A stretch of DNA of 64,000 bases from Paracentrotus lividus. Taxonomy: Eukaryota > Echinodermata > Echinoidea > Camarodonta > Echinidae. Below, piece after piece: positions 36,316-48,000 of the stretch. Each line of letters opens with the position of its first letter. Positions within the stretch are counted from its first letter, which is position 1. A model generated the notes under the pieces. It had not been told where the DNA came from. It saw only the letters and a list, made by a program, of their open reading frames with translations, and made no database searches. Made by a program: the position numbers and the translations under genes. The stretch lies in NCBI GenBank assembly GCA_940671915.1, contig CALNVZ010003433.1, positions 52,573,634 through 52,637,633 on the forward strand, read 5' to 3'.

Positions 36316-36440
36316 GCGCGGATCGAAAGAAATCGAATTGAATGCATTTCGGGGGCCAATTGTTCTTGGGACAATAGCGGCTCTTTTCCCCAGACAATTG
36401 GGCCCCGAAATGCTCAAATTCGATTTTTTTGGATCCGCGC
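36316..36440. mobile_element. Hairpin MITE, 125 bp
   Basis: Arms begin GCGCGGATCGAAAGAAATCG and end with CGATTTTTTTGGATCCGCGC. The inner halves are TTTCGGGGGCCAATTG and CAATTGGGCCCCGAAA. Overlapping short frames on both strands are translations of the hairpin. Confidence 0.8.
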
Positions 36441-38241
36441 TCTGCTTCTCCCGCATCTCCGTAACGTTTTTGTGTGGTAATGTTGCAATGTTTTGCATAA
36501 TGTTGGTGCTTTATCTCTGACTATACGTTATTTTTGGACTTATTTGTATCTCGGTTTATTCCTGTGATTATTAATTATTGACCCTTGTATTGGTAAGCGG
36601 ATGGTAATTCCTGCGCAGCTCAGTTTTGTGTCATTGAGAAAAATTGGCATTGCGCTCTTAAAGCACGCTGTTATTTTCAGACTTTTTAGGCGTCATAATG
36701 ATAGTGGAGAACATTAACGTTCTATAAACCTTACCCAAGAACCATTAAAAAAAATAGTTTTTATTTGGGCGCAACTGTTTTATAGTTTGGTCAAGATTTG
36801 ATTATCATTTATGATTCGTTTGATGCTTTGAAAGATTGATGGGATAATAATTGAGAGGATTACGCGTAATACCATAATACCATGTCAATTTCAATATATG
36901 CTTACATTTAGGGCCTAATTCATCAAATATAAATTTCATTTGCATTTTTTCTCAATAATCAACTTTCCTTGAAACCTTTCCCTTTTGCATTTAACAGTCT
37001 TTCTAAACAATTTCTATAATCGGAATAAATTCATGGAATAAGTGATTCTATCACTTCACGTGCGTTGGCGTGGAGCAGGTATGAGGAATTTCTCCGATCT
37101 AGAAGACGCGAGCGGTCAAGAAGAAAGTTCAAAGTGATCAATTCTCGGATATCGAAATAGAAAGAATGAAAAAATAGGGGAAATATGATTCTCACTCCGC
37201 TCAAAATTTGTGAATTGGAGTTTCTGATGTCTGTCATTAAAGTTAAGTAGTTGTCCGAGGCCCTCGATTTGATTTATCTCACTTTATTAGTTTTTAATAC
37301 AATCCCTTACAAAACTTACACTCCTGTGATTAGTAAAAAAAAAAGAAAAACGTTCATATTATTTTTCAATTTAAGCTTGTGACTCATCGTCCATAAACTA
37401 GATGACATTTAAATAATTTTGAAAATAACAATGGTATAAATTCATGACAGTTACACACATTTGGGATAATGCGCAGTACATAACTTACAAAAGAAGAATA
37501 TGCCATTTCCTCGGATGCTACATGTTCTCAACAAAATTAAAACATCTTTATTCATTTTCTTTGTCTGCTAAGTTCTATAACTTCTTCCCTTATCGGATAC
37601 GATATATTCGGATAAACATAACTATTGATCTCCGGGATAACTCGATTTAATTTCGTTCTTTTTCAGTCAGTGACGACTTTGTACATCTTCCGTTGATAAG
37701 AAAATCGTGCCTTTCCTCTATCGTTAGTCTCAACAAAAGCCTTAAAAAAGTATTTCATTATCCTGTATCTAGCAAATTTGATAAATTCTTTCATTTTTCA
37801 TCAGGATTCCGTGATAAAAAGAGACAAGATCTAATATTTTCATATGGTCCCGGCATGTCTACTCATCAAAATTAACCATCCGAATGCGGTTCTTTCTATT
37901 TATATCTTTCTTTCTTTCTTATATATTATAATTTAAAGTAGTCTTGAGCTTATGCGATGGGCACTGATAGTATTGGTACGTGGCACGTGCCGTGCAAAAC
38001 GTAAATTGCGTTGCACGCAGGTTGCGTTGCATTCGTGCGGGCCAATTTCTGCAATTCTAACATTTTGTAAAAGTCATGGTTAAAATTATCCTACGTGTTT
38101 AATTGCCAACTAGCGCGTTCTGAAAAAAAATTAACATGTGTAACGTGCCAACGTGCAATTTTTCAAGAAACCATCGTAAAGAGTGCACACCACACGCAGA
38201 CCCGTTGTGACAAATACACATTCGCATTAGGGCCATGTTAT

Positions 38242-38490
38242 GCGGCGGTCACAACTCGGTCTAGGCTACGGGACAACGTGCAATTCAATAGCCTGCGTTG
38301 CTGTACAATGCATGCAAGGTCGTGGGTCAATCCCTGCGCTCCTGCGTTTCTGAGTAAGGGTATTGGGTAAAAAAAAACTTCCTGCATGTCGCACAGGCAA
38401 CGTGCCTGCATGGCACATACGCTGCACGAATTTTCTACGAAAATCCATCGTAGCTGTCGAAGGTACGGCGGAGTTGTGACTGCCGCATTT
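38242..38490. repeat. GC-rich dispersed repeat, copy 1
   Basis: Shares GCGGTCACAACTCG, GGCTACGGG, CTGCG.TCCTGCGTTTCTG and CGAATTTTCTA blocks in order with 40382-40625. Both copies are CpG-rich against an AT-rich background. Open frames on both strands are short and not conserved. Confidence 0.7.
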
Positions 38491-39256
38491 AGCGGGTGTT
38501 TTGTCAACCTGTTCGGATGCGGTTTGCGTAGGTTCCACAGCTGGTCCGTAGGTGCAACGCTGCAATCTCTCTACGGTGTATACGTTCGCATAAAGGTTTT
38601 TTTTCAGACACGACGGAGCAGCAGAGCAGGCAGGCGGTTTTTTGTATAGTCACCTTGGCCGGCTAAAGCCATATACAACCGTAGGAAATTGTCAAAAATT
38701 TAGCTTACTTGTGAAGCAAGTTTATAAAACTTATAGCCGGTATCTCAAGGTGAGTCGTAGTCACCTCGAGAATAACGGCCGATAGAGCTAGATCAGCTCT
38801 TAAAGTTTGCCAATACAGTGAACCTCAAGATGACTTTCAAGTTCCCTTTGCAAAACGGAAACAAGGTCCAGTTGCGTGTGACGGGCAGGTCAGGAGCACT
38901 ATATACTTTCATGAGTACATCGCAGGAATTATTAGATTTTTAAGAATGAACGTTTTAAAACATCAACCGGTCGTGTTTTGAATTCCAGTTTAATAATAAA
39001 CAGGTGTTCGTGCACAATACAAAGCGCCCCTAAATGCAGAATTGGAATTACTTTAACAAATTCTGGTTATATTCTTAAAAAGGCATGCCGTCATACATTC
39101 TGTACTCATTCCCAGTGTGAATTTTATTTCTCCTCCTTTCCTTTAATTTCCCCACCCCTTCCTATCTCCCAGATGCCTGTCTTGCATGACGTTGAAGAAT
39201 ACAAAGCATAAACATAAACAAAACACAAAAACAAAAACAAAATAAAAAACACTTAA

Positions 39257-39775
39257 AGGGGAAGCTTCACCCATGGAACTTTATTGGCTCTTAAAAAATG
39301 CCAGAAAAATAAAAAGAAAAATATAAGTGAAAGTTTGGGGAAAATCGACCAAAATATGATGAAGTTATGAATATTCAAAGTTTTTGATTCTTGTGACGTC
39401 ACATGCGAGCAGATTCTCCTCATGTGATATGTAGTGTAAATTCCATAAAATGCTTCATTTTTTTTTCAGAAGAAAATAAATCATTGTCACCTGTCGCGGC
39501 TTCGATATACCATCAAAACATATGTTCATATTACATGACTATATCAAATTGAACCCATTCCTTTATCAAGAACCATGACAAAAAAGAACAAATTTATGGA
39601 ATTTACATAACACAACCAATGGGAGAGCTGCTCGCACGGACGTCACAGAATTCAAAACTTTACTATTCAATAACTTCGCTATTTTTGGTCTGATTTTCTC
39701 AAACTTTCACTTAATATATTTCTATTATTTTCTCATTTTTTAAGACCAAATAAATTCCAGGGTGAACTTCCCTTT
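39257..39775. mobile_element. 519 bp MITE with TTAA target duplication
   Basis: Inverted arms of about 170 bases start AGGGGAAGCTTCACCC and end GGGTGAACTTCCCTTT. TTAA flanks both sides (39253-39256 and 39776-39779), the target used by piggyBac-type transposases. Both arms contain a TGACGTCAC or GACGTCAC motif. No transposase is present. Confidence 0.8.
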
Positions 39776-40381
39776 TTAACGGTTTGAGGACCGCTTGAGG
39801 CATCAAGTGAGTTTCCTTCGTTCAATGTTGTGTCGTCAGTATGAGAAATCCATCATTAATTCGAATAATGATTCCAATCGCTTTGCTGAATTTCTAAACG
39901 GTGCATTTAATTTTCGTAGATCAGTTCACCGTTACAGTCAAATTTTTCAAGAAAAACTATTTTGTACCTGGGGAGGGGTTACGCTCTTTTTACTCGGGGG
40001 TTAAAACAGGGGCGCGCCAGCTCTCCTCCACTTCTGTCACTTCTTGAAAGATATTCCCGCCTAAGATAATTCGGTTTGAAATTAAAAGGCATGTTTAAAA
40101 ATAAAAAATTAATTTACCTTAATGGTAATCTTAGTTTAAAATAATATACTCCGTTTACAATTACTACCGTATAATTCTATTGACCGCGTCCAATATACTA
40201 ATCAGTCAACCATTAATATCCTGCCACCAAATTTAGACTGACATGACTGTTTATTAATAGTTTTGCCTCGATATGAATCTTGTGAGTACAGATCATAAAC
40301 CATTTAATGACAGTTTATTAGAATAACTTATTTTATAGTTCACTTTGAAACTTATTTTTAACTTGGGTGGCAGTACTACAT

Positions 40382-40625
40382 GACGGCGGTCACAACTCGT
40401 CGTAGGCTACGGGGGCCATGTGCCATTCAACCGTATCCTGCATTGCCATGTACAATGCACGCACACAAGGTCCTGGGTCAACTTCTGCGATTCCTGCGTT
40501 TCTGTTAATAAAGGGTATGGGAAAAACTTCCTGTACGTCGTACAGGCATTGTGTCTGCAAGGTACCTCCGCTGCAACGAATTTTCTAACCCAAAATCCAT
40601 CGTAGGAGTTGCACGCGAAAGCACG
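40382..40625. repeat. GC-rich dispersed repeat, copy 2
   Basis: Direct-orientation relative of 38242-38490, with substitutions and small indels. No gene is recognised between the copies apart from the 519 bp MITE. Confidence 0.7.
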
Positions 40626-40829
40626 ACGAGCTTTGACCGGCCGCATGAATGAACCCGCCTGTTGACGAATTAATACAGTCTTAAAAGCCACTGCACACAA
40701 ATGCATGATCACAACACGTGTCGTGAATAACATGCAACCCTTACGACGGATTTCGTAGAATTCTACCGCCGTTACTTTCTTTTTCAGATACGCACGTTGC
40801 AGGTACCACACGTAGGAAGATTTTGCATC

Positions 40830-42130
40830 TTCTTTTACTACAGAAAACGAACAAATCTAAAGGAGAGAATGGTCTCGATGGTACATGCAAGTGTACATGC
40901 AACTCATGCTATCAGGCATGATTCGGTTTTATTGTTATTCTTGTACTTTAAATGTTATAATTAAACAAATATCATTGATATTTGGTCATGTTGTTATAGG
41001 GATGACACTGTAAAAAAGATGGGGATGAATGGGGCTAAAAATTGTCTCCAGGTCAACTTGGATGAGTCCTATAATAATGTTTCTGACATCAAGTCAATCC
41101 ACTACCCTTCAAGGTCATTCAAACTAATCGATATTCCTCTTCTCTAAACTATCCGGAAGTCAATTATAAAACATGACATGACAAGATGTGTGTCGAACCA
41201 AAATATTTAATAAGATGATGAGTTACTTGTTTGTGACTTTACCTGAAGCACTTGGATAGAAAAATATGAATGCCTGTAGTAAAGAATCTTTAATTATAAA
41301 TCTGGCCCGGTTCCTAAACCATAATGGCCAACGTTCTGAACAGTCACGGGTTGTCTTATTTTTATGGTGTAATAATTATGCCCACTTGATTGATAATTCA
41401 GTGTCAATGCATTCATACGCAGAACTACGTTACAAGAAGCAAAACACAAGATACTCCCCCATCCCACGCCCCCCCCCCCAACAACAAAAAAAGACGAAGA
41501 AAGTTTCCAAAAATGAATTTACAGACTAATTCATTCACTGTATTATTAAAATTTAATTTCAAAAGACTGTATTAGACATTATTATTTGTTTCTAACACAA
41601 CGTAATAAACAGACCACAATATGTGTTGGCGTCAGTTCGCTCTCGCCTTTAAGAGCGTATATATATAAGAAAATTGGTCTCCAGAAAGATATGTGTTATC
41701 AAAAGGAAGGATCCATAAGGATTATCCTATCTAGTTAATGTTCCTACTCAAATTTGGATATGAAAGACAGCAGAAAAAATTAAGATTCTTTCTTGCTGTT
41801 ATGCCACGTGAGTAGATGTGCATAGTCCGACCCGTCGTTTTAGGCCAGTTTTGGCCCAGAGGCTTTGGATCCTGATCGTAAATTAACCGATTTTAAATAT
41901 ATTCATTTGTTTCGGTTTTGTAGAAAGGAGTAACATATACACCCTTGCACCCATCCCACTTTTAAGAACAAACCTCAGAGTTTATTCATTCTTAAAATAA
42001 CCCTATTTTTGGTACGGTAACTTAGTAATTATTGATTGTTACTGAACCTTATACATTATCATGGCACTAATGAATCACTGACCGCTTTTAAAAAAAGTGA
42101 AGCTTGTTATAATTATAAGACAGTCGTCAT
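40830..42130. other. No gene recognised
   Basis: AT-rich sequence with only short frames. A C-run followed by an A-run at about 41460-41500 explains the overlapping frames there. Confidence 0.4.
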
Positions 42131-42132
42131 GG

Positions 42133-42340
42133 TGTGAGGGTCTTTTTGTGAGAAAGAAATTTGTTAATGCCCTTTTCGAATAATCGCGCGATTTTATTTT
42201 GCGAGACGTCTTTGCGCACTCGGACACTCAGAGACATCTCCGATATTTTTTTTCGTCGCGGAGACGTCTCCTCAAATAAAAATGCCCGCGATTATACGAA
42301 AAGGGCATTAACAATTTTTTCTCACAAAAAGACCCTCACA
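42133..42340. mobile_element. MITE, 208 bp
   Basis: Ends TGTGAGGGTCTTTTTGTGAG and its complement, with inverted arms of about 45 bases that include TTGTTAATGCCCTTTTCG. The centre has GAGACGTCT in both orientations. The flanks (CATGG / ACCATCAT) are themselves partly inverted. Confidence 0.85.
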
Positions 42341-45300
42341 ACCATCATAGTATTTCTTTGTAAAAATGTAATTTTAACTTGTAATTTGTATATTGATGAT
42401 GGTTGAAATTAAATGAATTGCAATTTGTGGACCTGCCGCATTATGGGGAGATTTATGATAATGATTTTAAAAAAAACAAAAAAAAACGATCAAATTATAA
42501 CATAAACAGTAGTTTGAAAAACCTTTCTGTGAAAGTAAATGAGTTGCTGTGAAAGACGTTTCTAAACCAGGGTTTCATCTACATAATTATGTATAAGAAG
42601 TGCGTAACTGATTGGACAGCTTTGGAGGATTGGGTCAAAGAAAAAGCCCAAGTGACGGATGTCAATTTACGGTTTACATCCTGGTGAAAATGAAAGGGTT
42701 TAAGTGTTAATCAGTATTGAGCAGAAATGCCCCCACTTCTTCCGCCAGGTTGGGCGGGGGCTTCCTTTTGCGGTGAACTTTTTGCTTTCGATGATTCGCA
42801 GAATATTTAGGGGAACTTTGGTTAAGATTTCAGAATGCGGAGGGCAATTGCACTACCCCTCGATATTTCAAACCAACACTCATTCCATTTCCCCTCCATA
42901 CGGAATGGACGATTAATACTTTGATTTGATAAGGTAACCATTTATATATATTTTCATCCCATTTTGCCTTTTCAAGTGGGTTAAAAAGCTGCGAATCGTC
43001 CATTTTCCTTGCACGGACACGATGGGTTTGATAATAAAGGTAACAACCCCATAAACAGTCAGGGGGTATTGTATTTTTTAGGGATTGTTTTTCTAATGCT
43101 ACAGTCCACTACACTTACGTTAGTTACGTTTTCTGTTGTTTTATCCTTAATTCATCTTCTAGTCTATCATTTTCTACTAATGTATTCTTTTGTTTTATGA
43201 GAACGAAACATTATCCACTTCCACTAGCTGACTATGACGGAAGGCCATCTCTGGGGATCCGCAGACTTTTATCTATTTCATTTTATTTCTTTATTTATTA
43301 TTTATTTTATTGTTTTTTTTGACCGGCAAGCCGGACATTCAACTCAACGTAAGTGTCCTGTGTGACTGTAGCATTAACGCGAGAAACGCTTTCGGTCTTG
43401 TATCCCATTTTTATCGACAATAAGCGATTTAAATCTTATAGTCTTGAAATTTACAAGCGTAATTGTCTATGTGTTAGGACGTGACGAATTCTCAAAGAAT
43501 TGATTCAACATGGACAACCATAAGCAAATCCGCCTTCTTTATCGCCAAGATATGATCTTCTTGATTAGAACATGCAAATAATTTGTGTAAGCTATTCGTA
43601 CTTATGCTCTAATTTAATCATCATGTGCCTTTTTTTGTCTTTAAGTCGAGGCAAATCTGGAACTTATAATCACGCCCTATTCCCTTTGTCCTTATTTAGA
43701 GGAGCGCCTATTTTGTATATGAATCCATGGGCGGTTTAGAGAAAAGATTACGAAGAGGTTGCCCGTTTATTTTGGAAGGCATTACAGTTCACTTGAACAG
43801 AAAATAACTTAAAAGTCATATGAGGGTTCAAAAAAGTAAATATTGGCTGCAGTTTTAATACTGCCTTAGTTTCACCTTGCAAAGACGTACTCTTGAATCA
43901 TGACCTCTTATCTATGAGAGCACAAAACTCCAAACGTTCATACTCAAAAACCTTTAAAAAATGGAGCAAGTTATTTTAAAGGTTCCAAACGTTCAAAATG
44001 ATGGTTCTTTTGTGACTTTACTACATTTTTTATCGTTTCCCTGAAACGCAAGTTAATATGCAGAACAGAAGGAGGTGTACGAGGTGATAGCGGAGAATTG
44101 GACTGGGACGCCAGTATATAACTTGGGTTTAAGGAGTCTGTTAGAGACTTACATCAATTTGTGAATTGCCGGTAGGTATCAGCACATCCGCACCCATGTC
44201 GAGGCAAAATCGTCACGTCGGTCTGATGATGTTAAAGTGACTGAAGTGAAGTTGCCTTAGATTATAACATCTTTTAAAGATGAAAGCCAAGTTTAAAGTT
44301 TTCTCATTGTATAAGTTGAAAAACAAGCAAGAAGGGGCGTGAAAGTCCGCTCTAATTAGGGAGTTTAAACGTGGACAATCTCCTTTTGATTGAAAAAAAC
44401 GGTCTATACCAGAAAATGAAAAACCGTTACCATTTCGAAAGCTAAATCACCGTGAAAAAGTGTAAAGTTTTCCACTGGGAATTATTTAGCTCCTTCGAGA
44501 GAAGGAATGGCACTGTGGGCATCCAAGAGAAAAAAAATTAACTACAACCATCTTTGAAAATAAAACAAACCCACATTACCATCAACATGTTTTGTGCGTT
44601 CGCATTCACAAACAGCTGAATATCACCATTGAAGCTGGCGAACTTGGATCTTTACACCTCTCCGATGAGTATCTGTATATTAGAACACGCTGTCTAGCTC
44701 TGTTGCAGCTGCTACATATAATATTAGTTGAATAAACGAGTCCATCTGATAAACTGCGGCCGCAAAAACGTACCTATTATTTTCATTCTACGTTGTGACC
44801 TGTTAGTAAGTTTGTAAGATCTAGAAATTATTGATATGCAAAACGAAGAAATATATAATAATTCCATGGTTATATAGTAGGTCTTTCGTTGATTTGACTA
44901 CTTGTGAGCGTGTACCGTAAAATGTAGTGATAATGTGGCTAAATAGGAATATAGAGGATATTGCACCTCTCTTTCGAAAATAAAGCCAAGACGTCTTCGA
45001 TTCAATCCACCACTATTCATGTCTCTAAAGTTAATCACAGAGTTGCTCTGAACTATTTATTTTACAGAATATCATACTATGTACAGTGGGAACCCCATAC
45101 TTTGCAAAAATGCCAAACTCGATAGTTATATTAGTGGTGTCTCACAATACACCTTAACAGAAACTCAACTACACAGCATTTTATTTTTTGGCGTGTTACT
45201 ATACAGAGAATTAAAATGTTTGTTTTCTTAGTTAGCTTATGATTTTTCCTGCTTATAAATAGACTTGAGAAGTAGTACAATCTTATAAAGGTATTTCTTG

Positions 45301-46370
45301 TTATTAAATCATAAGTATTTTCTCCTTCCACCTTTCCCCAACGGAGTATGATAAATATATAATATATTTATAAAAATTCAAGCGCGCTTCTGTCTCAGGA
45401 GATGAAAATGGATATTGCGTGTCCACTAGAACGGAATGGGTAATTTTGGTCCGTATGAGCCTCCTGTCTACGCTACAGCTAAATTAAATTTACTATAGTT
45501 CAAAATTGGATATTCTTGACATAGCACAATTTCAAGACCATCCCATACACATATTTATGATATCATTATTAGTTGCAGTAGTGCTCGCCTCCCCAACCTG
45601 GAAAGAATATCCAGAAGATAATGGCGCACTTCATTGTTTGAGTGATTGGAGTATTCTTCTGACGGAAGAGTGGCCTTTCTCTCAGTTGTTGTATGATTTG
45701 TTTAGTATATTATCATGTATCAGCTGCGTTTACATGTTCGTGAATGATTCGTTTAACACTGTTTATATAGACCCGTGCTCTAGCAGTTGAGTAAGAGTTG
45801 AGGGAATGTCCATTACTGATGAGTTCGTGATGAGGATCGTGCAAAAGACAGGACCTTGTATATTTTTTCTTGCTATTTAAAAATGCGATTGCCTTTTCTT
45901 GAAGAGTCAGTATGTCTCTACGTAAGATCGTAAGTGTGGATTGCAGAGGGAGCATGTGAAATGAAGGCGGGCACACTCGACCGAGTGAGTGCTCTGGCTC
46001 CCCAGTATACCCATAAGGTTGATCATGTACTAAGATATGTTATCGGTCTAATATACTATGCTTTGTGTGTTAATGCAGACTTGTTGTTTCTATCATTATT
46101 ACGTTGCTTCTCTTTTAGAGTTTTCTTATTATTAATGTCGGTTTCCATATTTTCTTATTGGAAGATTAGTGTCGCTCTAAATGGGATGGTAGTGGGAATA
46201 GCGGACTCTAGAAGGACAATCAGTTTGTATCTACGGATGAAGAAAATCTGAGTATGTAGCTTAATGGTTTGTTATTATTCTTATGTATTGTGAGTATTTT
46301 TATTTTTTCGTTCGCATTTCAAAAGCACCTTATATATAGTTTTGGTTTGCGTTCACTTATGTATGAATCG
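42341..46370. other. No gene recognised
   Basis: Four kilobases of AT-rich sequence. The longest frames (for example 45506-45790 plus, 94 residues, hydrophobic) have no recognisable domain, no clear splice partners and no paralogous support, so none is called. Confidence 0.4.
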
Positions 46371-46371
46371 T

Positions 46372-48000
46372 CATAATATTATAATTTCTTTATAAGGCAA
46401 CTTTCTGCCTAAATAGGACACAATTGGGACTTAGCATTGTCTTAATAACTAACAGTTCTACAAACAGATATACAACTAATATTAACATAATACAAATTAT
46501 GATTGACAGCAAAATATTCTGACAGATTAAGGCTTTGCCCAAAGTCCCAAGCATAAGGTAGACACACTATAGAATTTGAACATTACATATGTGTCGACAA
46601 TTTGTCATGTCAAATCCTCGTTAAAGAAATTGGCCAAGATATTTTTATCTCATTTTATCGATTCGAGGACTCTTACTGTACTTTCATTCTTTGTCATTTA
46701 TAACAATAGTACTAGATCATGAATTTAAATCAATATCATCACCCATTATCATGTTATTCATAGATACTTACATTACTTACAGCCTTGTATAAATCAATTA
46801 TCTCATTGGAAAATTCGCGACGCCCAAACATATGAATTATCATAACAACTGCGTTGATCATACAACTTCGTCTCTGTACGTTTCGTTCTCTAATATATAT
46901 TGACATGTCTTTTAACAATATACTCAATTCAAAGACGTGTACTACACAGTAGAACAATAATATATCAATATATGAATCTTTTAATAGTACTGGTAGCGAG
47001 GTCGTAAACCTCGATTTGGAAAAGAGCTAATTAGTTTTTGACTCCTTCCTCTCACCTCTTTGTTCCATTATGATCATATTTGTGCAGCAAGTTAGATCTG
47101 CCCTCGTAAACAAATGCTCGGTCACACTGAGCAGACTTAGGCTCGGCTTCTGGTATAATCAGATTATTCAAGAACAATAATAACCAACCATCATCATGCT
47201 GCAGGCTGAAAGGTCCTATATCTTGTACATTACCTTGCCAAGCTTCTAATCTTGTATCCCTGGTTCCTCGAATCAAATCTTTCTCTCGACTTCGTCGTTC
47301 TATTATTCTTTTCCCCGCTATCTCGACTCTCTTCATACATGATGCTGATATGTGTAAGGGAAATTATGGATAATTGCTGGTTTGTTCGGATATTCTCCCC
47401 CAGATTGCCTAGTCCATTTTGGGCATCTTTTGCGTATTATTTGTTAACCAATCTCAAAGGTCTGCTACAAACAGTTTTATGGTTTATATTTTACCCATGA
47501 CCTTGAATTAATCTTTTTCTTAAATGGCTAGCTTTTGCGGATGCATCATAATAACTAATTCTTCAAAGGAGTATTACATGAGTTCGTTATTTACTTTTGA
47601 GTCATTCAATTAAACATTTCATTTTATTTTGAAGGATAATTAATATACAATAATTGTATTTCATGACGCTCTAAGGTAATAATGAGAAATGTCATGATCG
47701 TTTCTATTAAGGTATTGTTTTGCTTTAATTGGATACGGCCGATGTCAAGAATTGAGATTTAATTATTTGATTTTGGGATTAAAAAGAATTACTTGTTTCA
47801 CTGATCAACAATTGATTATACATCCAAAATAAAAGTTGTATCAAGATAGATCCTGATTGTCCAATCCATAGGTTACCCTGTATTCTTAATTAATCGCATA
47901 AATCTAGTCTATTAGGTCTTGAATTGATTTATCTTTCTGATTCAAATTTCTACAATCACCATGAAATACAATTTTGAGCTGATTCTTTATTTCATATATC
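46372..48000. repeat. 1.7 kb dispersed repeat, copy 2, with many micro-deletions
   Basis: Direct copy of 31936-33660. It is shorter because of many one- to few-base deletions, often in runs or repeated dinucleotides, with relatively few substitutions over long stretches. That pattern is unusual for ordinary neutral decay and could be raw long-read error in a gap-filled part of the assembly. Confidence 0.75.

Noticed and set aside
38095-38649. Overlapping frames on both strands, 87-99 residues
   Set aside because: They lie in a GC-rich dispersed repeat where stop codons are rare; the second copy at 40382 does not preserve any of the frames.
45506-45790. 94-residue hydrophobic frame as a membrane protein
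   Set aside because: No recognisable domain, splice partner or paralogue; the length is within chance expectation for AT-rich DNA.
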